A stretch of 64,000 bases of DNA, from positions 4,524,486 to 4,588,485 of the forward strand of contig CM029374.1 of the NCBI GenBank assembly GCA_017165825.1, given 5' to 3'. The stretch's first letter is position 1, and every line of letters begins with the position of its first letter. The DNA comes from Hepsetus odoe (Eukaryota > Chordata > Actinopteri > Characiformes > Hepsetidae). The position numbers and the translations under genes are program-made. The notes beneath the pieces are model-generated. The model saw only the letters and a program-made list of their open reading frames with translations. It was not told the origin of the DNA and made no database searches. Shown here in pieces: positions 33,851 through 45,316 of this stretch.

Positions 33851-34504
33851 TGTCTTAATAATCCATAAATCCATTAAGATTATGTCTTAATAATCCATAA
33901 AATGAACCTCGCTACCTTCGACCAACAAGTAAAAACAATGTTCACTGTGGTCATCACTGGGAATTTACAGCTCTTTTAACTTTTTGCTTTAATTTGTTCT
34001 ACATTTCTAATGCGCCCTTTGTTCTAGAACTGGGCCTGCTGACATGTCATCATTTACACAAACCATATAAATATTACATACTGTCTGATATTTGCTGTTG
34101 GAATGAAGCAGCTGGATACTCTTATCCCATTAATATAGACTCTGAGGTCAGCATTAGTGGGGAAACTCCTTCGGGCTTTCTATGTCCTGCATACTGCCTT
34201 GTCTTGTGCATACAATCCAGGCCTAATGGATCCCAGTCCTACTCAATGAGTCAGTGTTCTGGACAGGACCCCCATGTGTAGAGGAGCGTGAAGTAGGCAG
34301 CAGTCATTGAGAAACTAGTTTGATCTCGTTTATGTGGTAGAAAAAGTGATGGGGGTGTACGGGGAGTTCTGGGGATCGGGTTTCCAGGAGTCTGAGTTTG
34401 TAGCCTGTAATTACAGCAGTGAGGTACAGGACCAGCGCTGTCATCTTCCAACTACAAAGCCTGCCTAGCGGCCAGAATGGCCAAAATTGAGACACTCGCA
34501 CAGA

Positions 34505-36200
34505 CAGCCGAGGCCAAAAGTTTTGAGAACGACACAAATATTAATTTTCACAAAGTTTGCTGCTTCAGTTTTTATGATGTCAATTTGCATAAACTCCAGA
34601 ATGTTCTGAAGATTGATCAGATGAATTGCAATTATTTGCAAAGTCCCTCTTTGGCATGAAAATGAGCTTAATCCCAAAAAAGAAAAAAACTATTTCCACT
34701 GCTTTTCAGCCACAAAAGGACCTGCTGACATCATTTCAGTGATCCTCTCATTAGAGAGTGTTCAGGAGGACAAGGCTGGAGATCACGTGCTGTTTGAGTG
34801 AGAAAAGCAGACTGGATGCTTTAAAAGGAGGATGGTGCTTGAAATGATTGTTCTTCCTCTGGTAACCATGGTTACCTGCAAGGAAACATGTGTAGGCATC
34901 ACTGCTTTGTACAAAAAGGGCTTCACAGGTGAGCATTGCTGCTGGTAAGATTCCACTTAAATCAACCATTTATCAGATCATCAAGAATTTCAAGGAGAGA
35001 GGTTCCATTGTTGTGAAGAGGCTTCAGGATGTCCAAGAAAGTCCAGCAAGCGCCAGGACTCCTAAAGTTGATTCAGCTGCAGGATCGAGGCACCACCAGT
35101 GCTGATCTGCTCAGGAGCGGCAGCAGGCAGGTGTGAGTGTATCTGTACCTACAGTGAGGAGAAGACTTTTGGAGGACGGCCTGGTGTCAAGAAAGGCAGC
35201 AAAGAAGCCACTGCTTACTAAGAACAACATCAGGGATGGACTGATATTCTGCAGACGGTAAAGACTGGACTGCTGAGGTCTGGAGTAAAGTCATTTTCTC
35301 TGATGAATCCCCTTTCCGATTGTTTGGGACGTCCAGAATAAAGATTATCTGGAGAAGAAAAGGGTGGTGGTGGTCTAGTGTTAGGATTCTTGCACATGGA
35401 TCAAGAGACAGAAGGTTCGAATCCCACCTCCAACACCACCACCATTGGGTTCCTGAGCAAGACCCTTAACCCCTCATTTGCTTCAGGGGGACTGTCCCTG
35501 TAATTAGGACATGGAAGTTTCTCTGGATAAGAGCGTTTGCTAAATGCTGCAAATGTAAAAGGTGAGCACTACCATAAGTCCTGTGCCAACAGTAAAGCAT
35601 CCTGAGACCATTCATGTGTGGAGCTTCTCAGCCGAAGGAGTGGCTCACTCACAATTTTGCAGAACAACACAGCCCTGAATAAAGAATGGAACCAAAACGT
35701 CTTCCAAGAGCAACTTTTCCCAACCGTCCAAGAACAGTTTGGTGAAGAACAATACCTTTTCCAGCATGATGGAGCTCCGTGCCACAAGCTAAAAGTGATA
35801 ACCAAGTGGCTTAGGGAACAAAGCATCGAAATTCTGGGTCCATGGCCAGGAAACACCCCAAATCTTAATCCCATCGAAAACCTGTGGTCAGTCCTCAAGA
35901 GGCGGGTGAATACACAAAACCCACAAATTCTGACAAACTCCAAGCATTAATTATACAAGAATGGACTCCCTCTGTCAGGATTTGGCCTGAAGTTGATTGA
36001 CAGTATATCAGGTCGAACTGCAGAGATCTTGAAAAATAAGTGCCCTAACTGTCGATAAAAGCCTTTGAAACTTATGAAATACTTGTTATTATACATCAGT
36101 TACCATAGAAACATCTGACAAAAAGATCTAAAAACACAGAAACAGCAAACCTTATGAAAACCAATACTTGTGTCATTCTCAAAACTTTTGGACATGGCAG
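34505..36200 (+). mobile_element. Tc1/mariner element with both ends, transposase broken, SINE-interrupted
   Basis: Both inverted ends are visible: GGCCAAAAGTTTTGAGAACG at the left and CTCAAAACTTTTGGACATGG at the right. The transposase frame would start at ATG 34868-34870 (MVTCKET), but stops and frameshifts break the N-terminal half, and a SINE is inserted at 35364-35556. The best remaining piece is the 110-codon frame 35618-35950 with QHDGAPCHKLKVITKWL and PNLNPIENLW, which carries the second Asp and the Glu of the DDE catalytic triad (the usual Asp of PDLNP is Asn here). It is inactive. Confidence 0.92.
35364..35556 (+). mobile_element. tRNA-derived SINE (second family) nested in Tc1
   Basis: Head GGTGGTGGTGGTCTAGTG, B-box-like AGAAGGTTCGAATCCCACC, body TGAGCAAGACCCTTAACCCC, tail TCTGGATAAGAGCGTTTGCT then AAATGCTGCAAATGT. 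Short direct repeats AAAAGG at both junctions look like the target-site duplication. Related minus-strand copies are at 39255 and 43326. Confidence 0.85.
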
Positions 36201-37463
36201 TTCTCTCCCTCGTGCTACCTCTCACTTTCCCAACTCAAACCCTTATTCAATCAAGCTGGCAAGAAACCAGCATTGTTTTTTGTGGCCTCCGACCATAATC
36301 AGAACCACCAACTGAGAAACAAATAGTCTCAAATTCTCCATGTTTATTGCTGAAAGCACAGCGAAGAACAAAGCACAGCTCCTTCTAAAGAACAATAGGA
36401 CTGAAACAGTATTGGACCAGGCCAGTAACCACACACTTTGGGATGCAGGGGCTCAACAGAAAAAGCATATGTTGGTTGGATGTCCACAGAGTTAGGGTTG
36501 TTACCCATGGTCTGTTGTAAGTGTTCTACAATGATCACATGTCTGCCAGAGAAGGGAATATCAGTCTTTAATTGATGCAGTGATGGTGTTATCCACTACC
36601 CTGTCTATCTGAATGATTGAACTATGACTCTTCAATGGCATGGTTTAGGTAACAAAAATCCATTTCAAACAACTAACTACCCCAGATGTAAGTCCCTCCT
36701 TGCACCTGTGCCACAGCCTCAAGTCTAATAAATAGCCGGAAGAGTTTGACAGAATTGAGAAGGGTTTTTTGGGGACGTATTCACAGAAATGATTTGGATG
36801 GCTTTTGACTTCTAGTGTCTGATAGCAATGTAGGCCTCGTAGCTCCAGTGCTAAAGTAAGGAAGCCCAATTTTGGCTTATCTTTTATATTTGCGGTCAGC
36901 GAAAATTTGTATAAAATGGTAAAAAAAAATTATTAGCACCCCTTCAAGCTCAGTGTTGGGTTGTTATTCAAAATTATCATATGAATGTATTTGTGGCTTC
37001 ATTGAGGCTCTATAGATGCGTTACTGATGCTTTATTGGCAGAATCCAATGCTGTGATGGTGCATGCATTGTTGGCTTTGGCAAAATCTTGAAAGGTGGCT
37101 GATATTGCACCTAAGGTCACAATTAAAAAAAAAAAAGAGGCAAGGGACTACCTGTGCTTCGGCCTGCATTGCAGAAAAACCGTGCATCTGATTGCACGTC
37201 TTTAAAGATTTCAATATTAGAACATAAATATGACCTAAGAAATCATCAGACTTCTGCACTTCTGCAAGTAAAACCAATTTAGTGGAGTCCTAAAAGTAGA
37301 ACCAATTCAACACGACACAGATTTCTTCCTGTTTGCTAAAGGGTCCACAGAATCATCACTATATACACTTGCATGCAATTGTAACATTTCTACTTTGTTT
37401 CCTGGTATGTAAAGTTGCTTATATGCACCTGCATAACACAATGTCTTTCTTTCTCTTTTATAG

Positions 37464-37776
37464 CCAACTGTTTTCCCAATTGCCAGAATGGTGGCATGTG
37501 CCTTCGGCCGCAGATGTGTGTTTGCAAGCCTGGATCTAAGGGCAAATCGTGTGAGCAGACCACTCTGACCCCTTCCTCTCACCCAACCGGACCTGTGAAT
37601 GGTCACACCAGTGGACATACCAATGGGCATAACATAGTGCCCCAGCGGCCCATTCCACAGCAAGTCTTCCCACAAGGTCCAGTTCAGGGCCCCTTGCCGC
37701 TCCCTGGCAGCAGCATGGCGCACATGACCCTGACCATGAAGGCCTCTCCCAGTGGTCCCATCCCCTTCCAGCAACA
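37464..37776 (+). CDS. ltbp1: LTBP1 exon 3: first EGF-like domain and linker
   Basis: A 313-nt exon. CC completes Pro with exon 2, then NCFPNCQNGGMCLRPQMCVC and KPGSKGKSCE form an EGF-like domain with six cysteines in the C-x3-C-x5-C-x5-C-x-C-x8-C pattern. Human LTBP1 has the same CQNGGMCLRPQLCVCKPG core. A long Pro/His/Gly-rich linker follows (GHTSGHTNGH, PIPQQVFPQG), then AHMTLTMK, matching human AQMTLTLK. The acceptor TTTCTCTTTTATAG is strong. The donor CA-GTGAGT at 37777 leaves two bases, and exon 4 begins with T, giving His. The EGF motif is the non-calcium-binding type, as it lacks the leading D-x-D/E residues. Antisense frames here are shadows. Confidence 0.96.
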
Positions 37777-38924
37777 GTGAGTCATTCTCTTTTAAACACA
37801 TGCTTCCTGTGGAGCTGCTGCACTACGCGATTTATTGTAGAAAAGTTTAAGAAACGGTGGATGAGCTGAAGCAGGTCTTTTTTTTTTGTCTATCTGGACC
37901 TGAAATTGATTTTGACTTATTATATTAGTCTTCGCCCTTTATGTTACATCTTTTTTATTCCACCAAGGCCCATGCTTCCAATAGTCTAGTGTAATTGTTT
38001 TCCGTCAGCACAACTAAACATGTTTAAGCATGGTTTCTGTCATATTGTGAGGTGTGTTTTCAAAGTGTGAGAACTTCCTCTCTTATTTGACTTTGGCCTG
38101 TCTCTGTACATTGGTATGACTGATACTGCTGGACGTTTGTGTGGAGATCTGCTCGGTATCAATGCTACCTTTGGTGATCTTTGCCAGTTCTGTGCTCCCC
38201 TCATAACCAGACATGCACTCACTGCTCTGCTGTGGTCTGTCTGGAAGAAATCCATAGCGCAGGGTGACTGAAACTTGGAGGCACTTGGTGCCTGATGTCA
38301 TTTTAATTTTCTCCATTATTATTTGTTTCTCTTGAACTCATCTTTATTAGCTCCTATGACAGTGAGTAGCGTGGTGCCAGGTCTTTACTGACCCGAGTTG
38401 GACTCTTGTGGCTGACACGGGGTTTGTTTTGACTACCACTGCCACAAACTTGAAACATCGCCACTGCAGTGGACATGGTGAATATGTTCTTGCCAGTCAG
38501 AGTTGCCGCCCACTCAAAAATCTCGCTTTTCACTCAGACGTTGGCCAAAGTGATGACAGAAAACGTCAGGGCATATGCAGTCTGCAAGCAAATTTGCATT
38601 TCCAAAGTTTTGCTCCCACACATTTTCAACAGGGAGTAGTAGATAAATGCAAAAGGAATTTCGAGATAGTAAGCGATGAGAACTTTCTCTGTGTGCATTC
38701 TTGGGTGTTCTTGCATTCTTTTGGACTCGCTTGACATCATTTTCCATGGCCCCAGTTTTATTACTCACGATGACAACGAAGAATGGTTCACACTTGGATT
38801 TGGCGCAAGTCAGTGTAGGCAACGTGGTGATATTGAATCACATTACAGTGTGCCACAATGCGCCTTTCTGAGCGGATTGTCAGCATCATTTATGGTGGAT
38901 ATCAGAAGAATGTTTCTGTCCAGC

Positions 38925-39195
38925 CTCAGTGGTTGTGGCTGTCGCCTCACAGCAAGGTTCATGGTTTGATTCCCAGCATGAGTTCCTGCTGAGTGAGCCT
39001 GATTTCTCCTGTTTCTAAGACCTGCTCATCAGGTGGATTGGAGATGCTACATTTCTCCTTTATTTTGACCGTGTGTGAGTGTGTCTACCCAGTGGTGAAC
39101 TGGCAACCTTACCAGAGTGTTTCTCTTCCTTTCACTCTATAAGCACTTAGATCCACTTCCAACAGCCTGGATTGAATAAGCAGCTCAGAAAATGT
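38925..39195 (+). repeat. L2-like 3' tail repeat (+)
   Basis: GTCGCCTCACAGCAAGGTTC, TGGTTTGATTCCCAGCATG, AGGTGGATTGGAGATGCTAC, GTGGTGAACTGGCAACC and a degenerate end near 39190. Confidence 0.7.
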
Positions 39196-39254
39196 ATGAG
39201 TAGATATGTTTTAGAAATATCAATGATCCTTAAGTACAAGCATCACGTTTATAG

Positions 39255-39395
39255 CACTTAGCAGACGCTCTTATCCAGAGCGACTTCCAATTCCCCGTTA
39301 CAGGGACGGTCCCCCTGGAGCAACTTGGAGTTAAGGGTTTTGCTCAGGAACCCAATGGTGGTAGTGCTGGAGGTGGGATTCGAACCCATCTTTTT
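39255..39395 (-). mobile_element. SINE (second family) fragment (-)
   Basis: CACTTAGCAGACGCTCTTAT, CCAGAGCGACTTCCAATTCC, GTTAAGGGTTTTGCTCAGGA and GGTGGGATTCGAACCC. The tRNA-like head is lost. Confidence 0.85.
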
Positions 39396-39871
39396 TCATG
39401 TGACGTTTCCAAGCTGGTTAGGTTAAGGCTTCCATATCCTTCACATGTTAGAATTGAATCAGCTCAGCACGGTTGAAGGAGAATATTGATTGCCAACTCA
39501 TCAGCTAAGGGAAACTTATTTTGGCTGGCATTAACAGTAATAGGGGAGTAAGGATGGCCAACCTACCCATCCAGCAAGAGCGAGGCCTATTGTGCTCTCT
39601 GGAACTCTCGGCCAACGATGACTGTAGAAACATCTGCACTTTTGAGTGATACAAATTGAATAAAAGTATCTAAAAGTTTGTTTAAAAATGTCTCAGATGT
39701 TAAAGGTCTTCATCTTTTTGTCTCCTTGAAAGCTCATTCTTGCAGGGCATCTGGGTTTCTTTCCAGGAATGCCAGTCATTCTTAGTACTAAGCACTAATT
39801 CAGAGTCCTTCCAAGAAAAGTGTGGCACAGCAGTCTAATTGATGGATGATATTTAAAACGCTAATGAACGT

Positions 39872-40537
39872 ATGTTATTTGCAGCGAGTGACGTGGGTGC
39901 TCTTACTGAGTGCTGGCTGGTGTTGTGCAAGATAATTACTACCAGATCTGCTTCCTCGAAAAACTACACAGTTTTCCACACAGTTTATTTTGTGGAAGGA
40001 AGAGGTGGATTTTTCATCCTTGTTCGTCATTCTTTAAAGTGGCTCAAGAACATTCCAGAAGATAAAAAAAAAAATAGATTTACACATGCGACAAGCAGGC
40101 GAAAGAGTCTGAAGGAAAGATTAGACAGAGATACTTCCGAAATGAATCAACTTCAGGATTCAATATCTATAGAGACACGTTGCTTCTGTGCATTAAAATA
40201 CAACAGAATTTTAAAAGATGGTGAAACAATAAGGACAAACTTCCCTGATGCTTTTTATGCAAGTCAAATTACTGGTCGTTTTTGCTGTTTTTGGATCGTC
40301 ATGGGCTCAAATCAGATAACCACTGAAATTAAAAGGGTCTCACCAACTTTTCTCATGCATGCTTCTCCTTTTTCTGAATGCCGCTCTAGAGTTGTAGAAA
40401 GCAAAGCATTTGTCCATATCCAAGACAGAGAAACTGGACCCAAGAGAGTCAAGGGTGAACATCGTGTCCTTACAAGTGATGATGAATCATCAGGGTTCCA
40501 CCAGGCATTTAGTGCTTGGTTAACCTCTGACTTCTAG
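39872..40537 (+). other. Unrecognised 221-codon open frame in intron 3
   Basis: ATG to TAG, 221 codons, with no repeat I can name beneath it. The translation has a basic middle (SRRKSLKERLDR), a Ser/Asp/Glu patch near the end (LTSDDESSGFHQ) and no recognisable domain, signal peptide or cysteine pattern. An AG follows GCTAATG... just inside (TTATTTGCAG), which could act as an acceptor. An open frame of this length is uncommon but not impossible by chance in 64 kb. I do not claim it is a gene. Confidence 0.15.
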
Positions 40538-40649
40538 GTGCCGAGTAACTAAACTAAATGTAGCTGTAGTGGCAGGATGTGTTAACTGAAATTTCATACT
40601 GATATATTACCATCACAAAGTCTTTCACTGATTTTGTTTGTACTTTTAT

Positions 40650-40970
40650 GAAAGTGAGAAGATCCTGGGTTCGATTCCCAGGCGGGACAGTCCGGGTCTT
40701 TCCTGTGTGGAGTTTGTATGTTCTCCCCGTGTCTGTGTGGGTTTCATCCGGGAGCTCCAGTTTCCTCCCACCAAGTCCAAAGACCTGCAGGTCAGGTGGA
40801 TAGATGTTAATTTGCCCGTATGTGTGTGTGTTTGTCTGTGTGTCTGTCCTGTGATGGACTGGCAACCTGTCCAGGGTATGTGCCTTTCACCCTATGAAAG
40901 CTGGGATAGGCTCCAGCACCCCCCGTGACCCTAATTAGGTCAACGGCAATGGAAATGAGTGAGCGAGTGA
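40650..40970 (+). repeat. L2-like 3' tail repeat (+), good copy
   Basis: GATCCTGGGTTCGATTCCCA, GTGGAGTTTGTATGTTCTCC, GTGATGGACTGGCAACCTGT, AAGCTGGGATAGGCTCCAGC and CCCCCGTGACCCTAATTAGG, ending in short GAGTGAGCGAGTG repeats. Confidence 0.8.
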
Positions 40971-41647
40971 AATTTGGGGAATGTACAATGCTGATATTAG
41001 GCTAATGTACCTGAGCTCAGTTTCCCAAATGTTCTCCAGATTGTTCTATACAGATGCATACAATTTGCTTTACAATGGAATCCTCAAGGAAAGAGAGAAC
41101 AGAAACCAAACATCCCACTCAGAAAGCAGAAAAAAGTGAGTCTCCAGGCCACAGATGGCTGCAGGACCACCTGATGTTGAATTTGGTTGCCAGCAAATTG
41201 ACACAAATTTCTTGGCCTTTTGTGCCGAGAGCCCAGTAATTGTGTTTTGAAAAATTTCCTCAATTATGTTCCAACCTGAGGGAGTTGTGAACAGAGAAAG
41301 GGCGATGAGAGCCTCATGGAACCAATAGAAGATAAACGTCTACTTATCTTCTACTTGTCTTTGTTGTTGTCCATTTGGTGCTCTTGATTTGGATGGTGGC
41401 AAACAAGGCCAGCAAGCAAGCTAGGCAAGTTTATCCTTCTGCAATTCTGGGATCAAGTTTTCCTTTTTTGGGATGATCAGCAGTGATCAGGTCCTCAGAC
41501 GAACCATAAAACGATTTAACGGCCTTGTTGTTATTTCATAGGTCAAATCAGCTGATTAGTTGGTCAGTGAGCCTTGTTAAGTGGGAATGGACAAGTTTCC
41601 CCAATGTTAACATTAAAGCAAGACTTTGGTACCGAGATAGGCCTTTG

Positions 41648-41865
41648 GGGCAGCGGTGACTTGTGGTTAGGAATGATCAGAAGGTTGCATGTTCAAATCC
41701 AGTTACTCTGAGGTACCCGTGAGGAAGGTACCATCCCCAACACTGCTCTGCGGGAACTGGATTTGGTTGGCCACCTGCTGCACAGTGTGCATATGGGTTA
41801 AATGCAGCAGATGTGGTTTGCTGTGTGCGCTCACAATTACAAATCACAATGACAGTGGCAAATAT
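41648..41865 (+). mobile_element. tRNA-derived SINE (+), left arm of inverted pair
   Basis: GGGGCAGCGGTGACTTGTGG head, CTCTGAGGTACCCGTGAGG body, GGTTAAATGCAGCAGATGTG tail, running directly into a reverse copy. Confidence 0.8.
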
Positions 41866-41985
41866 CCAGCGGCTGGAGAGCAGTGATGGGAAAGGTACCT
41901 TGCTCTCGTGTACCTCATGGCAATCTACTGGTCTGGGATTTGAAGTCTTCCGATCCTGAAATCTAGTCCCACTGCTGTCCCATGG
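41866..41985 (-). mobile_element. tRNA-derived SINE (-), right arm of inverted pair
   Basis: CCAGCGGCTGGAGAGCAGTG, GGTACCTTGCTCTCGTGTAC, TACTGGTCTGGGATTTGAAG and a head ending CCCACTGCTGTCCC. Its tail is joined to the tail of the preceding copy. Confidence 0.8.
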
Positions 41986-42499
41986 ACCAGCACGTCTACT
42001 TTTACCAGTTTTTTTCTGCTTATGTAAAAAAATGTGTTTACTGTTGCCATCTATTATGGCCCTGATTTGGCATGGAGGCTGTTTTTTCATGCGGTTGCAG
42101 AAGGTCTGTTGTGAACTATTGTCCTAATGGGGTCCACTTTTCACAGAAGACGTGAGGCGGTGGAAGGTGATCATCGTCGGCCTTGGTTCATCAGGGACAC
42201 TGGCTTGTTGCTGGCTTTTGTTGCGGAGATGAATAATGCCATGCTGTCCAGAGCAGACACACCTATGTCCACATTGCTCAGGCCTGTTGGAGCCCATCAG
42301 AGGTCACCGCACGTAACCCATTTAATGTTCGGCTCTCAGCCTTTAGGCTTACAGTCTTTAGACCGGTCTTCTGACATTTGCAGGCTCAAACCTTTTCCCA
42401 ATAAATGTGTGTTAAGAGGTTTGTTTAGGATGATGCTTTGGAGGAATTGCTAGAGTGACTGTAGCTCTGTTCCTTCACCTTATGAGTCATAATGTTTTA

Positions 42500-42860
42500 T
42501 TCATTTGGTGTCACTGAGCCGCCCTGTCATGGTACCGGCTGCAGATGAGGGCAGCAGTGGCCCATATGAGATCTCTCTCACTTCTGAATGCCTTACACAT
42601 CGTTATGAATCTGTGGTATAAAAGTTTTGTGGAGTGTTCGCTGAGAATCACAGGCACGCAGACTCACATCGCAGCCATTAAATGCCATTTTCTCATTCCA
42701 TTTCAGAGCGCAGCTGCTTTTACATTTACTGTAGCTGCACAATGTCAATACTGGGTGGGAGTTGCTCCCATTACGCACCTAAATATTTGCTCAGGCTCCG
42801 CAGTTTTGCGAGATGTGCTTTGTTAGCTACGATTTTGCGCCTTTGATGTGGAGTTGAATT
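42500..42860. other. Single-copy-looking segment, possible conserved element
   Basis: No repeat recognised, with stretches such as GCAGCCATTAAATGCCATTT and CACCTAAATATTTGCTCAGG. Candidate only. Confidence 0.15.
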
Positions 42861-43325
42861 ACATGAGTCTGGATTTGAAATTTTTCACAATTTACCCACA
42901 AACAAGCTACTGCGTGAGCTCCAAGCATACATGGAAAGCATTTGAATGTAGAAAGGACCTCACAGAAGGCCCTGTTTGTGGTGGCCGGTGCTGTGTTAGA
43001 AAGAGGGAGTTGTGAGGGATTTGTGGGTGTTACTGTGTGCATGGGTATGTGTTTGTTCCCCCAAAGCCAAGAAAAGCCCCAGGGCCTTTCAGGAAGGAGG
43101 GGAACGACACATCATTTCTGTTCTTCCTCCAGTTTTAGACAAGTGCATGCAGCTATGGATTTGGGTGGATGAACCCTCTAAAATTGCAGAATTGTACCCA
43201 AAAAAGGGTCTTTCACTTAGTGATAGATTGCAGATGCTCTTATATATAATATAATGACCATTTTCTTATCATAATGTTACTGGTGGTTGAACATTTTAAG
43301 CAATACCAATGCCTGGGCATAAAGG

Positions 43326-43557
43326 CTACATTTACATTTACATTTACATTTACGGCATTTAGCAGACGCTCTTATCCAGAGCGACTTACATGTCCTAATT
43401 ACAGGGACAGTCCCCTTGGAGCAACTCAGGGTTAAGGGTCTTGCTCAGGGACCCAGTGGGGGTAGTGCTAGAGGTGGGATTCGAACCGGGGACCTCTTGA
43501 TCCAGAGGTCCGTAGGCAAGTACCCTACCACTAGACCACCACCACCCCATTACATAA
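43326..43557 (-). mobile_element. SINE (second family), near full length (-)
   Basis: Reading left to right: ATTTACATTTACATTTACGG tail, GCATTTAGCAGACGCTCTTA, AGTCCCCTTGGAGCAACTCA, GGTGGGATTCGAACCGGGGA (B-box side) and CCACTAGACCACCACCACCC (head). Same family as 35364-35556. Confidence 0.9.
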
Positions 43558-43798
43558 ATAAACCCTGTTGTGTGCAATTATCAGCTCTCAAAACATTTAA
43601 TAAACAATAGTTTGGAAAAGAAAATCAGTGGCAATCTGTCACTGTTACAGCTAGACCATCAGTTTGGGGCATACGTGCCATTAACAGCTAACAGGGTGTT
43701 GGTTGTTCTTGTAATAACGCAGGTGTACAGGCATCCATAGCTTGTAACAGACATTCAGCTTTTTATCTACAACTTTATTAAATATTGGCATTTATTTA

Positions 43799-43989
43799 GG
43801 GGCAGCGGTGGCCTAGTGGTTAGGGAGTTACCCTTGCATCGGAAGATTGTGGGTTCAATTCCCCACCAGTAGGTTGCCCTGAGGTACCCTTGAACAAGGT
43901 ACCATCCCTGTCACTGCTCCCTGGGCGCTTTCAATAGCTGCCCACTGCTGCACGGTGTTTGCATGGGTTAAATGCAGAGGTCCAATTTT
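43799..43989 (+). mobile_element. tRNA-derived SINE (+), first of tandem pair
   Basis: GGCAGCGGTGGCCTAGTGGT head, CGGAAGATTGTGGGTTCAAT, GAACAAGGTACCATCCCTG body. It stops at GCAGAGGTCCAATTTTG, where the next copy begins. Confidence 0.9.
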
Positions 43990-44262
43990 GGGGCAGTGGT
44001 GGCCTAGTGGTTAGAGATTTGGCCCTGCATCGGAAGATTGTGGGTTCGATTCCCTCCCCAGTGGGTTGCCCTGAGGTACCCTTGAGCAAGGTACCGTCCC
44101 CGTCACTGCTCCCCGGGCGCTTTCAATAGCTGCCCACTGCTGCACGTGTGTTTATGGGTTAAATGCAGAGGTCCAATTTTGTTGTGGTTCACTGTGTGCT
44201 GTGCTGTGACCTCGCAATGACAAGGGTTGTTGACAAGGGTTGTTTTTTTTCACTTTCACTTA
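43990..44262 (+). mobile_element. tRNA-derived SINE (+), second of tandem pair, best copy
   Basis: GGGGCAGTGGTGGCCTAGTG head, GTGGGTTCGATTCCCTCCCC B-box region, TTGCCCTGAGGTACCCTTGA body, GTGGTTCACTGTGTGCTGTG and the CACTTTCACTT end. It is nearly identical in its body to the copy before it and to 51258-51513. Confidence 0.92.
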
Positions 44263-45265
44263 TTTGGCCTAGTTAGGTCCTTGTCACTATGAGTAGCAGG
44301 TTGTGGCTACCCAATGCTTCACTTCAGAAAGCATTTCATTGTGTTTTTTCAGAAACAAAAATTCACCTTCATTTCAGTTTCTCGTTGACATCGTTTAAAG
44401 AATCCTGGCATAGAGATGCTGGTGTTTATTATCAGCCCCAATGGTTAAGATCTGGATTAAAGCTGTCTCAGTTTATACTCATCCAGATACAGGAATCATC
44501 CACATTTGGTGGTTTTTATGAGCCATTAGATACATCACTGTCTAAATATGAGCAGCAGCCTAAACAGTGGATTATCAGATTGTAAGAGCTTACTGAGTCC
44601 TCATCTCGCTGAGCATTTCAAGAACTTGAAGCTTGTTTTCAGGGGTGCAGCATTTCTGGGTTTAAATTCAGTTAAAAGTGACATAGACCTTCTCAGAAGG
44701 CCTCGGAGGCCTTAAGGGTTTCCCACTAATCAAGTCATTATTTTGGTAAAATGTCCAAGGAATATTTCTGATGAAAGTGAAAATGAATGCTTTGGCGAAG
44801 CTGTTTTATGTTATCAGCTTTTTTTCTTTCCTCACTGGAGCGAAAGTCAGACATTAATCAGAAGTAGGCAAGATGTTCCCAAAGGCCTTGATGCGCAGTA
44901 TGTCTGAAAGTCTTTTGACAATGCAAATGCACATCTGTGAATCCATTATTTAGCTGTGAGGCCTGTTGGGCCAATTCACCCACATATGGACTGAATTAGT
45001 GGCTAATATGTTTAAGTATGAATTATGAACTTGGGGTACCATGAAACATGATGTTCTGCTTCTTCATCTATCGATTCTGCCAAGACGTATTTGGTTCCCT
45101 TGTGAAGACCTGCAGCGACACTTTGATGTCATGCTCTCACCTGCTGCCAGCAAGTGGTTGCGATGTTTGACGAAGCATCTCTTTGAAGTCGTGAGGATTT
45201 TAACAGTTTATTGAGGTTCATCAGACTGTCGCTTGTTTTAGGATCGAGTCAGTGCAATTGTACAC

Positions 45266-45283
45266 AATGTGTACGTGTGTGTG

Positions 45284-45314
<31 letters not shown>

Positions 45315-45316
45315 TC
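45266..45316. repeat. GT microsatellite
   Basis: Long (GT)n with one TTTGT interruption. Confidence 0.95.

Larger units (their letters stand above)
16294..37463 (+). other. ltbp1: ltbp1 intron 2
   Basis: GT-AG intron of 21.2 kb, phase 1, donor GTAAGT and acceptor TTTCTCTTTTATAG. It contains many SINE copies, two LINE fragments, a Tc1 element with nested SINE, a TTCTAGAA-rich array and a 180-bp CT tract. Stretches not listed separately show no exon or element I can name. Confidence 0.9.

Noticed and set aside
35618..35950. 110-codon transposase frame as a possible domesticated gene
   Set aside because: Only the C-terminal part of the catalytic domain remains, one conserved Asp of the PDLNP block is Asn, the upstream half is frameshifted, and a SINE splits the element.
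37307..37801. 164-codon antisense frame over ltbp1 exon 3
   Set aside because: Shadow of the conserved sense EGF exon, whose splice phases and homology are clear.
43990..44060. tRNA gene-like promoter boxes (A-box GTGGCCTAGTGG, B-box GGGTTCGATTC)
   Set aside because: These are SINE heads. They do not fold into a clean cloverleaf, the same sequence recurs many times, and each is followed by a SINE body.
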